Origin: UBA11606 sp964513285 | GTDB taxonomy: Bacteria; Actinomycetota; Acidimicrobiia; Acidimicrobiales; Aldehydirespiratoraceae | Direction of reading: 5' to 3' | NCBI GenBank assembly: GCA_964513285.1 | Contig: CAZEML010000001.1 | Span: 1-64,000 of the forward strand | Length of the DNA: 64,000 nt | In this document: positions 27,347 to 36,752 of the stretch, piece after piece | Layout: each line of letters starts with the position of its first letter | Numbering within the stretch: position 1 is the stretch's first letter | Program-made: the position numbers and the translations under genes | The notes under the pieces: generated by a model | The model's database searches: none | Seen by the model: the letters and a program-made list of their open reading frames with translations, nothing else | Told to the model about the DNA's origin: nothing

Positions 27347-29155
27347 GTGACCATCACCGATGGGACGGCCGTCGCCACCGCGGCCGACTTCGACGAAGAG
27401 CGCTGGAAGGATCGCCGGCTGACCAGCTGGTCGATCCGCCTCGTCGCGGCGGCGCTGCCGTTGCTCGCCGCCGCGGTCGTCACGGCGCTGCACCTGTCGG
27501 TGTTCGAGCGTCCCGCCGACGCGCTGCCGCTGGCCGCGTTCTGGGCTGGGGTACTCGCCGGCGCGGCCGTCACCGCGGTGTTCCTCAGTCGATGGACGCG
27601 CCGGCTGTTGCCGCTGGCCGGGCTCTTCCGCATGACGCTCGCCTTTCCCGGCGAGGCGCCGAATCGGTTCGCCGTCGCCCTCCGGGAGACGAATGCCGGC
27701 CGGCTCGAAACCCAGCTGATCGCGGGCTCGACCGACCCGCACGCCTCCGCGGCCCGCAACCTCATTTCGCTGGTCGGTCTGCTGCGGCACCACGATCACG
27801 CCACCCGCGGCCACTCCGAACGGGTCGCGACCTATGCGGCCTTGATCGGTGAGCAGATGGGGCTGAGCCCCGACGAGATCGACAAGCTGCGGTGGGCCGC
27901 CCTCATTCACGACATCGGCAAGCTGTCGGTGCCGCCTCGCGTCCTGAACGCGGTGGACCCGCTGAGCGACGAGGACCATCTCCTCATCCGCAACCACCCG
28001 GTCGCCGCGACGGCATACCTCGGGGTGGTGTCCGCCTGGCTCGGCGAGTGGGCCTTGGCGGGTTTGGAGCATCACGAACGCTGGGATGGCTCGGGCTACC
28101 CGGCCGGACTCCGCGGCGACGCGATCGGGCGCGCCGGTCGGATCGTGGCGGTCGCCGACGCCTACGACGTCATGACCGCGGCGGCGAGCTACCGAAGCCC
28201 ACTTCCGGTCGGTCAGGCCCGTGAGGAGTTGGCTCGCTGTGCCGGCACCCAGTTCGACCCGGCGGTGGTGCACGCGCTCCTGCAGATCCCCCACCGGCGC
28301 CTCCGCCTCCTGCTCGGTCCGTCCGGGTGGCTGAACGACCTCGCGTGGATTCCGCGCCTCTCGACGGGAACGAAGATCGCCATCGGCACGGCGATCGCCA
28401 CACTCGGGGTGGCCGCGGGGACGGCCGTGCTGCTGGACCCGACGCCGACCACCGGACCCGAGCTCGCGGCCGAACGGGTGGTGGAGGACGGCACGACCAC
28501 GACCACCACGACGACGACCAGCCAACCGGCGACGAACGTCCTGGGTGAGACCGCCGTGGAAGAACCGGCGGCGGATCGTCCGAGCGCACCACCGCTCGAC
28601 CTGCCCGAGACGACGATTCCGCACCGAACGCCGACGACCACCACGACACCGCCACTGGTCGCGTTGGCGACGGTGTCCGAGCCCACCGGGGTCGGTTTCG
28701 TCCTCATCGACCCGTCCGACCTGCCACGGCACCTCGGCGACGGGGAGCTCACCTCGAACGACCACGCCTTCGTGTGGTTCGAGCCGTCGACGACGCTCGA
28801 CACCGACGTCCAGGTGAACTCGATCGGCGACGGTGGCGTGTTCGCCGGCGACTCCACCACGACGACCGTGCTTTCCGGCGGCGTGACCGTGTGTCCTGCG
28901 TTCGTCCATGTCGACCCTGCCGACTCGCTCGAAGCGGTCGTCGTCGAACTCGACTTCGGGGTCGCGCCGCTCGGGATCGTGCTCCGAGGCGAAGACCTCG
29001 ACGCCACCCGAAGCTTCGGGGTCGAGGGCGTCGACCACCGCAGCGACGGGATGAGCGCTGACGACGTCGGCTCGATCGACGGGACGACGATCCGCCTGCT
29101 GCTGACCCACAGCGTCGCGGGCCGCGACCAGCTCCGGCTCTTCTTCCCCTGCTGA
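27347..29155 (+). CDS. Membrane HD-GYP protein with exported C-terminal domain (paralogue B)
   Basis: 602 residues from GTG 27347, with GGGAG upstream. A longer frame from 27245 would run through the katG terminator, and the paralogues align best with this start ('AADFDEERWKDRRLTSW'). Same order as its paralogues: two helices, HD-GYP ('RGHSERVATYAALIG', 'HDIGKLSVPP', 'HHERWDGSGYP'), 'WLNDLAW', third helix ('IAIGTAIATLGVAAGTAVLL'), a shorter Thr-rich linker, then the C-terminal domain ('HLGDGELTSNDHAFVWFE', 'VTVCPAFVHVD', 'GRDQLRLFFPC'). All catalytic HD-GYP motifs are present. It is the most divergent of the four in the HD-GYP part. Confidence 0.88.
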   Translation: MTITDGTAVATAADFDEERWKDRRLTSWSIRLVAAALPLLAAAVVTALHLSVFERPADALPLAAFWAGVLAGAAVTAVFLSRWTRRLLPLAGLFRMTLAFPGEAPNRFAVALRETNAGRLETQLIAGSTDPHASAARNLISLVGLLRHHDHATRGHSERVATYAALIGEQMGLSPDEIDKLRWAALIHDIGKLSVPPRVLNAVDPLSDEDHLLIRNHPVAATAYLGVVSAWLGEWALAGLEHHERWDGSGYPAGLRGDAIGRAGRIVAVADAYDVMTAAASYRSPLPVGQAREELARCAGTQFDPAVVHALLQIPHRRLRLLLGPSGWLNDLAWIPRLSTGTKIAIGTAIATLGVAAGTAVLLDPTPTTGPELAAERVVEDGTTTTTTTTTSQPATNVLGETAVEEPAADRPSAPPLDLPETTIPHRTPTTTTTPPLVALATVSEPTGVGFVLIDPSDLPRHLGDGELTSNDHAFVWFEPSTTLDTDVQVNSIGDGGVFAGDSTTTTVLSGGVTVCPAFVHVDPADSLEAVVVELDFGVAPLGIVLRGEDLDATRSFGVEGVDHRSDGMSADDVGSIDGTTIRLLLTHSVAGRDQLRLFFPC

Positions 29156-29229
29156 CCGGGTTCGGCACGCGACGACGGGTAGGTCATGCGCCCCATTGAG
29201 CGCGGGGGTGCCCGTGCCGATGGAGTTCC

Positions 29230-31203
29230 GTGCGCACAACAGGAAGCGCGGCGACCACCAGCGCCGCCGATCTCACCGAGCACCGGTGGGCGGCCCGGAG
29301 AGTCCTGAGCTGGACGCTGCGCGCCGTCGTCATCGTCATCCCGGTGGCGGCAGCCCTCGCCGCCACCCGGCTCTACCTCGGCGTCTTCAGCCGACCCGAC
29401 GCGCTCCTCCCCCAGGTCGCCTTCTGGCTCGGTGCGCTCGTGCTGTCCGTCGCCGCGTCGATCGCAGTGGAGCGATGGTCGCGGCGACTCCTGCCGCTCG
29501 CCGTGCTGTTTCGGATGTCGTTGGTCTTCCCCGATGAAGCACCGAGTCGCTTCCGGGTCGCACTTCGTGAGGGCAACTCCAAGAAGCTCGACCTCAGCGC
29601 CGAAGGCAGCGCCGCGCAGAATCTGGTGACGCTCGTCGGGGTGCTCAGCCGTCACGATCGCCTGACCCGCGGCCACTCCGAACGCGTTCGCGCCTACGCC
29701 GAGTTGATCGGCACGGAGATGGGGCTCGAGCCCGAGGAGCTCGAGAAGCTCCGGTGGGGCGCGCTGATCCACGACATCGGCAAGCTGACCGTGCCCCCGG
29801 AGCTGCTCAACAAAGCCGGCAAGCCCACCGACGAGGAGTGGCAGATCATCCGAGCCCACCCAGCGGCGTCGGAGGCGTACCTCGGCGCGATCTCCCCATG
29901 GCTCGGCGAGTGGGCCAAGGCCGCCGAGGAACATCACGAGCGCTGGGACGGTGGCGGATACCCGGCCGGGTTGGCGGGTGAAGAGATCAGCCGAGCTGGA
30001 CGCATCGTCGCCGTCGCCGACGCCTACGACGTGATGACGTCAGCCCGCAGCTACAAGCAGGCGCTGAGTCCCTCACTCGCGCGCGAGGAGCTCGCTCGTA
30101 ACGCCGGCAGCCAGTTCGACCCCGAGGTCGTGCGGGCGATGCTGCGCGTCTCGCTCGGCAAGCTCCGCCTGGTCCTCGGACCGCTCGGTTGGCTGAACGA
30201 GTTGGCGTGGGTCTCTCAGGTGCCGCAAGCCGCAACGACGGCTGCGGTCACCGCCTCGACGGCCGCCATGGTCAGTGTCGGCGCCGTCATCGCCGTCGAG
30301 CCACCGGCCGAACCGGCCGAAGCGGCCGCGGTCGAACGCGTCGTCGAGATCGACGAAGACGCTCCATCCACGACCACCCTCGTGGCCCAACCGACCACCA
30401 CGCTGACCGCCATCGGCGTGGAGCCGTCAGCAGCACCGAGCACCACGACAACGACGACCTCGCCCGCTTCCACCACGACGACCACCGGGGCACCGACCAC
30501 CACGCTCGCCGCCGTTGCGGCCGGACCGGCGGTCACCACCACCACGACGTCGCCCGCACCGGCGCCGACGATCCCGACCACGGCACCTACGCCGACCACG
30601 ACCACCGTGCCGCCCACCACGACCGCGCCGACGACCACCGCTGCGCCAGCCACGACGACGACCGGGGCACCGACCACGACCACCGTGCCGCCCACCACGA
30701 CGCCGCCCACAACCGTGCCCGTCGCGCCGGACCCGACCGGATCCGGCTTCGTCATGGTCGACGTCGCCAGTCTCCCGGCGCACCTCGGCAACGGCCAGCT
30801 CACCTCGAGCGACCACATGTTCGTCTGGTCAGAGGGCGCCAAGATCGTGGCCGCACCGGTGACGCTGCGATCCTTCACCGACGGTGAAGGTTTTGACGGG
30901 TCGAGCAACGCGACGGTGACCGTTCCGAGCGGCACCTGGGTGTGCACGTACTTCGTGCACTACGACCCCGACTGGATCGTCGATGATCGAAGCATCGAAC
31001 TGGACTTCGGCACCGTCCCCCTCGGCTTCGCGATGCAAAACAGTGACCTCGACGCCACCCATGGCTACGGCGCGCCGATCGATCACCGAACCGACGGCCT
31101 CGGCGTCGCGGACACCGGCGAGGTCCAGGGCACGTCCATCACCTTTACGTTCGACTACAGCTTCTTCGGGCGAGACCAGGTCCGGATCTTCCTCCCCTGC
31201 TGA
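29230..31203 (+). CDS. Membrane HD-GYP protein with exported C-terminal domain (paralogue C)
   Basis: 657 residues from GTG 29230, with GGAG a few bases upstream. Architecture as in paralogue A, to which it is closest: shared 'FRMSLVFPDEAPSRF', 'EEWQIIRAHPAASEAYL' (A has 'DEWQIIRSHPTASDAYL'), 'AGSQFDPEVVRAMLRVSLGK'. HD-GYP motifs 'HDIGKLTVPP' and 'HHERWDGGGYP' are intact. The third helix is followed by the longest Thr-rich linker, with repeated Thr-Thr-Thr-Val-Pro-Pro units. The C-terminal domain has 'HLGNGQLTSSDHMFVWSE', 'TWVCTYFVHYD' and the final 'GRDQVRIFLPC'. 74 bases after B and 50 before D, so B-C-D may form one operon. Confidence 0.88.
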   Translation: MRTTGSAATTSAADLTEHRWAARRVLSWTLRAVVIVIPVAAALAATRLYLGVFSRPDALLPQVAFWLGALVLSVAASIAVERWSRRLLPLAVLFRMSLVFPDEAPSRFRVALREGNSKKLDLSAEGSAAQNLVTLVGVLSRHDRLTRGHSERVRAYAELIGTEMGLEPEELEKLRWGALIHDIGKLTVPPELLNKAGKPTDEEWQIIRAHPAASEAYLGAISPWLGEWAKAAEEHHERWDGGGYPAGLAGEEISRAGRIVAVADAYDVMTSARSYKQALSPSLAREELARNAGSQFDPEVVRAMLRVSLGKLRLVLGPLGWLNELAWVSQVPQAATTAAVTASTAAMVSVGAVIAVEPPAEPAEAAAVERVVEIDEDAPSTTTLVAQPTTTLTAIGVEPSAAPSTTTTTTSPASTTTTTGAPTTTLAAVAAGPAVTTTTTSPAPAPTIPTTAPTPTTTTVPPTTTAPTTTAAPATTTTGAPTTTTVPPTTTPPTTVPVAPDPTGSGFVMVDVASLPAHLGNGQLTSSDHMFVWSEGAKIVAAPVTLRSFTDGEGFDGSSNATVTVPSGTWVCTYFVHYDPDWIVDDRSIELDFGTVPLGFAMQNSDLDATHGYGAPIDHRTDGLGVADTGEVQGTSITFTFDYSFFGRDQVRIFLPC

Positions 31204-31253
31204 GCTGACGCACCACAACCCGACACGGCGCTGAGCCAGTAGCTTGGGCGGCC

Positions 31254-33107
31254 GTGGCACGAGGGACTTCCACGGGGCAGCGCTGGCGCGACCGTCGTTT
31301 CGTCAGCTGGGGGCTGCGGCTCGTCGTCTTCGCCGCGCCGATCGCCGCTGGCGTCCTCGCGGTGTGGGTGTACACGAGGTTCGTCGATCGGCCGGCCGCG
31401 TTCTTCGCCCAGCTCCTGTTCTGGCTCGTCGCGATCGCGATCGCCGTGGTCGCGGGGCTCGCCGTCGACCGCGTCACCCGGCGGCTCTTGCCGGTCGCCA
31501 TGCTGTTCCGAATGTCGCTGGCCTTCCCCGGCGAGGCCCCCAATCGGCTCGCCCTCGCATTCGGGAAGGGCCCGGTCTCGGCGTCGGCACTGGAGTCGAC
31601 CACCAAGCTGAGCAGCGACGACACCGCCGCGCGACATCTCCTCGCCCTCGTCTCGATCCTCGCCCGCCACGACCCGCGAACGGGTGGCCACTCCGAACGA
31701 GTCCGGGCCTACGCCGACATGATCGCGACCGAGATGGGACTGTCGCCCGCCGCGCTCGACCGCGTGCGCTGGGGCGCCCTGATCCACGACATCGGCAAGC
31801 TGTCGGTCCCGCCCGAGATCCTCGGTGGCGGCGACCGTCCATCGCCGGAGGAGTGGGCGATGATCCGCGACCACGCGATCGGGTCCGAACCGTTCCTGTT
31901 CGCCGTCACCGACTGGCTGGGCGACGGCGCCCTCGCGGCGGTGCAGCATCACGAACGCTGGGACGGTGCCGGCTACCCGGACGGCCTCGCCGGCGACGAG
32001 ATCAGCCTCGTGGCTCGCATCGTCTCCGTCGCCGACACCTACGACGCGATGACCTCGACCCGCAGCTACCGGGAGCCGTTGCGTCCGAGCATGGCTCGCG
32101 AACAGGTCGCCCGACAGGCCGGCGCCCAGTTCGACCCGAAGGTGGTCGCCGCGTTCCTCGACGTACCGGTGTGGCGACTCCGTCTCGTCCTCGGACCCCT
32201 CGGCTGGCTGAACGAGTTCTTGTGGTTCACCCGACTGCCGCACGCCGCGACCGGCGCTGCCGTCACCGCCGCGGTGGTCGGCGTCTTCGGCCTCGGGGGC
32301 GCGATCGTGTTCTCGTCCCCCGCCGACTCCTCCGATGGCGACGAGGACGACGTCGTCGCGCCGGTCGAGACGAGCACGACGACCACCAGCTCCACCACGA
32401 CGACCAGCACGTCCACCACCACGACCCAGCCGCCGGCGACGACCACCCCGACGACGACCTCGATCGTGCTGACCACCACCTCGACCTCGACGACGACCAC
32501 GAGCACCACCACGACGACCACGACGGTGGCGCCGACCACGACCGCGGCTCCTCCACCGACGACCACTGCTGCACCGCCGACCACCACCACGACGACGACC
32601 ACCACCACGACCCTCGCCCCGACCCCGCCCGAGCCGACCGGGACCGGGTTCACGATCGTCGACCCGGCGACCCTTCCGGCCGACCTCGGCGACGGCGAGC
32701 TCACCTCGGACACCGACGTGTTCGTGTGGGCGGAGGGCATCGCCACCACCGCGGCCGACATCGAGCTCCGCTCGTTCACCGACGGCGTCCCCGTGCCGGG
32801 CGACAGCGCGACGACCGCCACGCTCGCGTCCGGCACGCAGGTCTGCACCTACCTCGTGCACGCCGACCCGATCGGTGCGGCGACCCCGTTCACCACCGAG
32901 CTCGACTTCGGCGTCGTGCCCCTCGGCTTCGCGTTGACGACACTCGATCTCCAAGACACCGACGAATTCGAGATCGACGGCGTCGACCATCAGCTCGATG
33001 GGTTCGAGAGCACCGACGTCGTGACCGTCGACGGCACCATGATCACGATCGACCTGGTCTCGACCGCGGGCAGCCGCGATCAGGTCCGGATCTTCATTCC
33101 CTGCTGA
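31254..33107 (+). CDS. Membrane HD-GYP protein with exported C-terminal domain (paralogue D)
   Basis: 617 residues from GTG 31254. Two N-terminal helices ('LVVFAAPIAAGVLAVWVY', 'LLFWLVAIAIAVVAGLAV'), HD-GYP with 'GGHSERVRAYADMIA', 'HDIGKLSVPP' and 'HHERWDGAGYP', then 'LGPLGWLNEFLWFTRLP', a third helix, a Thr-rich linker with long Thr runs, and a C-terminal domain ('DLGDGELTSDTDVFVWAEG', 'TQVCTYLVHAD', 'SRDQVRIFIPC'). Predicted c-di-GMP phosphodiesterase with an exported sensor-like domain. Last of the tandem set; converges with the amidohydrolase gene. Confidence 0.88.
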   Translation: MARGTSTGQRWRDRRFVSWGLRLVVFAAPIAAGVLAVWVYTRFVDRPAAFFAQLLFWLVAIAIAVVAGLAVDRVTRRLLPVAMLFRMSLAFPGEAPNRLALAFGKGPVSASALESTTKLSSDDTAARHLLALVSILARHDPRTGGHSERVRAYADMIATEMGLSPAALDRVRWGALIHDIGKLSVPPEILGGGDRPSPEEWAMIRDHAIGSEPFLFAVTDWLGDGALAAVQHHERWDGAGYPDGLAGDEISLVARIVSVADTYDAMTSTRSYREPLRPSMAREQVARQAGAQFDPKVVAAFLDVPVWRLRLVLGPLGWLNEFLWFTRLPHAATGAAVTAAVVGVFGLGGAIVFSSPADSSDGDEDDVVAPVETSTTTTSSTTTTSTSTTTTQPPATTTPTTTSIVLTTTSTSTTTTSTTTTTTTVAPTTTAAPPPTTTAAPPTTTTTTTTTTTLAPTPPEPTGTGFTIVDPATLPADLGDGELTSDTDVFVWAEGIATTAADIELRSFTDGVPVPGDSATTATLASGTQVCTYLVHADPIGAATPFTTELDFGVVPLGFALTTLDLQDTDEFEIDGVDHQLDGFESTDVVTVDGTMITIDLVSTAGSRDQVRIFIPC

Positions 33108-33137
33108 GGCTTCATCCCTGCTGACGCAGGCCGGCCA

Positions 33138-34427
33138 CTACTCGGGCCAGGGCACCCCGTAGTCCTCGAACCACCAGCGCGCCTCACGGATCGCGTTGGG
33201 GTCGGTGCGGAGGTCGGGATCCTGGTTGAGCTGCTCGGGCGTGGGGCCGATCTCGGCCGCGATGTCGGTCAGCGCCGCCTCGTCGAGGTCGTAGCACTTG
33301 ACCGCGTTGAGGCCGAGCAGCAGCCGGGTCTCCTCGATCGGGATCTGCTGGAAGTCGGTCTCGAGCCGCACTTTGGTGTTGGGCCACGAGCCCTCCGGGT
33401 GCGGGTAGTCGGTCCCCCACATGAGGGCATCGATGCCGTTGACGTAGCGGCGACGGAGTTCGACCTTGCTCATCGTCGAGGCCCCGATGAAGACGTTCTC
33501 GCCGACGTACTCCGACGGGAGGCGCTGGATGAGCCCGTGGGTGCGGGAGCTCATCTTCTTCACCTTCCAGTTGGTGCCACCGAACATCACGTCCGTCTTC
33601 CAGAGCAGATCGCCCAGCCACCACGAGCCACACTCGACCGGCGCGTATTTGAAGTTCGGGTACTTGTCGAACTTGCCGGACAGCAGGAACTGCCACAGCG
33701 GACGGTGGGTCCAGAAGGCCACCTCGAGCATGTACTGGGCCATGTTCTCGTTGTACGCCTCGGCGTCGGCCTCACCGGAGTGGGTGTGCACGACGAGCCC
33801 GGTCTCGTGGCAGGCCTGCCAGATCGGGTCGTACATCTCGTGGCCGTAAGACGGGGCGTCGTGCCACATCGTCGGGATCATGATGCCCTTGATGCCGGGC
33901 TTGTCGGCGAGCGCGTAGATCTCCTTCACCGACTCCTCGACACCGTGGGTGATCGGCACGAGGGCGACACCGGCCCGCCGCGGCGGGTTGGTGGCGCAGA
34001 ACTCCTCGAGCCAACGGTTGTGAGCCCGTGCGCCCGCCCACGCCAGCTTCGGATCGGTGATCGCACCAGCGTGCAGGCCGGCGCCGAACGGCGGCGCTTC
34101 CATCCCGGTGACCGCGTCGCCGTCGGCGAAGATCACCTCGCCGGCGATGCCGTCGGCGTCGAGCGCCTTGTCGCGGATCTCGGGGTCGTAGGCGCCCTTG
34201 AGGCCCCACTCGTTCTCACGTTCCCACTGTTCGACGTACTCGCCGTTCATCTCCTCGACCATCGCCCGGTGTTCGTGGCGGGTCTGGAGCCATTCGTCGA
34301 ACTCCGCGTGCACGGAGCTCTCCAAGTACTCGCGGTAGTCCTCGACGTAGAGGCCAGCGTGGGTGTCGGAGCTGACGATGATGTACGGGTCGTTGGACTG
34401 ATCGACGCCTTCGAGTGGATTCGGCAT
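33138..34427 (-). CDS. Amidohydrolase-2 family metal-dependent hydrolase
   Basis: 429 residues from ATG 34427. A TIM-barrel hydrolase of the amidohydrolase-2 family: 'PYIIVSSDTHAG' (normally a DxH site; here Asp-Thr-His), 'GLVVHTHSG' with central His, and 'ALMWGTDYPHPEGSWPNT' with the catalytic Asp. 'GENVFIGASTMSK' and the closing 'LLLGLNAVKCYDLD' also match. Homologues are often annotated as decarboxylases or hydrolases of aromatic or polyketide-like acids; the substrate is unknown. A TetR-type palindrome lies about 40 bases upstream of its start. Confidence 0.85.
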   Translation of the reverse strand: MPNPLEGVDQSNDPYIIVSSDTHAGLYVEDYREYLESSVHAEFDEWLQTRHEHRAMVEEMNGEYVEQWERENEWGLKGAYDPEIRDKALDADGIAGEVIFADGDAVTGMEAPPFGAGLHAGAITDPKLAWAGARAHNRWLEEFCATNPPRRAGVALVPITHGVEESVKEIYALADKPGIKGIMIPTMWHDAPSYGHEMYDPIWQACHETGLVVHTHSGEADAEAYNENMAQYMLEVAFWTHRPLWQFLLSGKFDKYPNFKYAPVECGSWWLGDLLWKTDVMFGGTNWKVKKMSSRTHGLIQRLPSEYVGENVFIGASTMSKVELRRRYVNGIDALMWGTDYPHPEGSWPNTKVRLETDFQQIPIEETRLLLGLNAVKCYDLDEAALTDIAAEIGPTPEQLNQDPDLRTDPNAIREARWWFEDYGVPWPE

Positions 34428-34465
34428 GCCGACAAGGGTCTCAGGCGGCACGGTCGCGACGCAAA

Positions 34466-34482
34466 CCTGACGGTCCGTCAGG
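34466..34482. promoter_or_regulatory. 17-bp palindrome, candidate TetR-family operator
   Basis: CCTGACGGTCCGTCAGG is a perfect inverted repeat around a central T, in the 134-base divergent gap between the amidohydrolase and the exonuclease gene. The ACGGTCCGT core is common among actinobacterial TetR operators. No TetR gene is adjacent, so the regulator would act from elsewhere. Confidence 0.55.
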
Positions 34483-34561
34483 GTTTGGCCCTGAGGTCCC
34501 GGGCGCCATGTCACAGCGGTGACCTACGGTTGCGTCACGAGCGGATGAGAGGACCGGCGGA

Positions 34562-35872
34562 ATGGCCCTGTTCAAGAAAGCCGTTGCGGCGGCCAGTGGA
34601 AAGATGTCGCCGCCTGGTGCCATCGGTGGAGCCGGCCGATCTGGCGGTGCCGTTGGCGTTGACCATCACTTCGCGTTCGTGGACGTCGAGACGAATGGGT
34701 TGAAGCCGGGCAAAGACCGGATTCTCGAGATCGCGATCCTGATCACTGACGGCCTCGGTCGCGAACTCGGCCAATGGTCCACCCTTGTGAACCCGGGCGA
34801 TGGGAATGCCGGCCGGACCGATATCCACCTCATTGAGGCCGACTGGCTGGTCGCTGCGCCCACGTTCGCCGACGTCGCGGGCGACGTTGCCGCATGGCTC
34901 ACCGGGCGCGTTCTCGTCTGCCACAACTCCGACTTCGACAGCGGTTTCATCGATGCAGAGTTTGAGCGCGCCGGGCACCCGATCGCTCACCTGGCGATGC
35001 CCGTGGTCGACACCATGAGCCTCGCGAACACGGTCGGCCTTCCCCGAGCGCTCAAGAAGGCTTGCGCAGAGCTGGGCTATCGGTACGACTCACACAACGC
35101 GCTCGACGATGCCCGTGCGTGCGCAGAGCTCTTCCACCGGCTGTTGCCGCTCGTCGACAAGGCGACATTCAAAGGGGTGACTGCGGTGCCGGTCACCGTG
35201 TCTACGCCTCCGAGCGGCAAGACGGTAGCTCGCGGCGAAGCTTCCGTTGCCGTTCGGCCCCGATCTGTGCTCTCGGACTTCACCACGAACCTCTGGGCCC
35301 ACAACCCTTACGCCAATCATGACCAAGCTGGCCTGACCCGCTACCGCGAGACTGTTCTCGCGGCTCTCGAGGACGGGTACATCGACCGCACCGAGCAACA
35401 CGCCATGGCGACCATTGCCCATGAACTACAACTCTCCGTTGAAGACGTCGAGCAACTCCACCATGAGGTGATTCTCGAACTCCTCGATGCTGCCCTAGAA
35501 GATCGGCGGATCTCGAAAACGGAGCGCAACGAGATCGAGACCGCTGCCGTGTGGCTCGGCGTCGATCTCTCCAACTGGGACGATCTCGTCAAGGCGGGCC
35601 GAGCGCGGGTCAAGCACGCACGACAGGAATTCGCAGCATCGATCGCTGGCCGGACCGTGCACTTCACTGGGAAGGGCGTCCACCCCGCCAACATTCGTGA
35701 GGCGCTCGCCTCAAAGAACGGGCTCAACGTGGCGAAATCGCTCACGAAGTCCGTTGACCTGCTCGTGGTCGGCCGTGAGGACCTCGAAAGCACGACCGTC
35801 ACCAAGGCCCGGGAGGCAGGTGTGGAGATCCTGGCCGAGGCCACGCTGTGGGCCCGGCTCGGAGAGTCATAG
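34562..35872 (+). CDS. DEDDh 3'-5' exonuclease with BRCT domain
   Basis: 436 residues from ATG 34562. Residues about 35-200 are a DnaQ-like exonuclease: ExoI 'FAFVDVETNGL' (Asp, Glu), ExoII 'CHNSDFDSGFIDAEF' (Asp), ExoIII 'DSHNALDDARACAELF' (His, Asp), so all catalytic residues are present. A helical middle ('AALEDGYIDRTEQHAMATIA', 'LLDAALEDRRISKTERNEIE') precedes a C-terminal BRCT domain ('GRTVHFTGKGVHPANIREAL', 'VDLLVVGREDLEST'). DNA repair or proofreading is inferred. Third-position GC is visibly lower than in the neighbours (many GTT, ATT, CAT, GCT codons), which suggests transfer. Confidence 0.85.
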   Translation: MALFKKAVAAASGKMSPPGAIGGAGRSGGAVGVDHHFAFVDVETNGLKPGKDRILEIAILITDGLGRELGQWSTLVNPGDGNAGRTDIHLIEADWLVAAPTFADVAGDVAAWLTGRVLVCHNSDFDSGFIDAEFERAGHPIAHLAMPVVDTMSLANTVGLPRALKKACAELGYRYDSHNALDDARACAELFHRLLPLVDKATFKGVTAVPVTVSTPPSGKTVARGEASVAVRPRSVLSDFTTNLWAHNPYANHDQAGLTRYRETVLAALEDGYIDRTEQHAMATIAHELQLSVEDVEQLHHEVILELLDAALEDRRISKTERNEIETAAVWLGVDLSNWDDLVKAGRARVKHARQEFAASIAGRTVHFTGKGVHPANIREALASKNGLNVAKSLTKSVDLLVVGREDLESTTVTKAREAGVEILAEATLWARLGES

Positions 35873-35876
35873 ATCA

Positions 35877-35916
35877 GGTCGGGCCGCCAGTTCGGCCCGA
35901 CCACGTCCTCGCTTTT
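35877..35916 (+). terminator. Rho-independent terminator after exonuclease gene
   Basis: Perfect 9-bp stem GGTCGGGCC (35877-35885) / GGCCCGACC (35894-35902) with an 8-base loop, followed by ACGTCCTCGCTTTT. It starts five bases after the gene's stop codon. Confidence 0.75.
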
Positions 35917-35950
35917 GGGCGGGCGAGCCGGCGTGCGCGACCCTGGATCC

Positions 35951-36712
35951 ATGGCTGAAGCACCGCAGGCTCGGCGCGGCGAGATCGCCGGCTGGCCCAA
36001 ACTCGTGATCACGTACCCGACCGAGAGCGGACGGATCGCTGAACTCCTACCGCCCGGCCTCGAACCGACCGGCGATGACACGGTCCAGATCGGGATCTAT
36101 TGCGTGCCGATCAACAACGAGCCCGAGTACGGCGTGTCGATCAAGGTGCCGGCCAGCTGGCAGGGCGTCGAGGGGCAGTACAACCTCGGCATGGGCATCG
36201 ATCAGGAAGCGGCGGTGCACATCAGCGCCGAACGCAACGGCCAGCCCAAGTTCTTGTGCGACATCGACTACTTCCGTCTCGGCACCCTCGTCGGCGCCCG
36301 GGCGACCCATCAGGGCTACACGTTCGTCGAGTTCGAGGGTCACATCACCGGCGAAGGTGACCCGGCCGCGGAGTACACCGAGCACGAGTGGTGGACGAAG
36401 TACGCCCGCGAGATCGGCGGCGGCGAGGGCTTCGACTTCGGCCCGGTGGTCGTCGACGTCGCCACGACGATGGAGCCGATCCACGTCGAGACGATCGACG
36501 GCGAACTCACGTTGAAGGACTCACCGTGGGATCCGGTCGCCCACTACCTCCCGATGACCGGCGACGCCACGGCGGTGCTCGTGACCCACCAGATGAAGGC
36601 CCGTCAGATCACCAACGCGGGCCCCCTCGATGCGGATAGCTTCTGGCCTTATGCCGACGTGATCGGTGGAAGTCGGTGGCCCGGCACCAACGGCGGGCCG
36701 AAGCAGCGCTGA
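35951..36712 (+). CDS. Acetoacetate decarboxylase-family protein
   Basis: 253 residues from ATG 35951. The layout fits the acetoacetate decarboxylase (ADC) fold: 'WPKLVITYPTESGRIAELLP', 'YNLGMGIDQEAAVHISAERN', 'GQPKFLCDIDYFRLGTLVGA' and a C-terminal beta-rich half. In true ADC the Schiff-base Lys lies in a Gly-x-Pro-Lys context, and the Lys in 'GQPKF' could match. Similarity is moderate; many relatives act on other substrates or have unknown roles. 40 bases ahead of the glucosidase gene. Confidence 0.6.
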   Translation: MAEAPQARRGEIAGWPKLVITYPTESGRIAELLPPGLEPTGDDTVQIGIYCVPINNEPEYGVSIKVPASWQGVEGQYNLGMGIDQEAAVHISAERNGQPKFLCDIDYFRLGTLVGARATHQGYTFVEFEGHITGEGDPAAEYTEHEWWTKYAREIGGGEGFDFGPVVVDVATTMEPIHVETIDGELTLKDSPWDPVAHYLPMTGDATAVLVTHQMKARQITNAGPLDADSFWPYADVIGGSRWPGTNGGPKQR

Positions 36713-36752
36713 CCGTCCTTCGGTCAGCTCCGAGACGGGGAGTCTGACCCAC

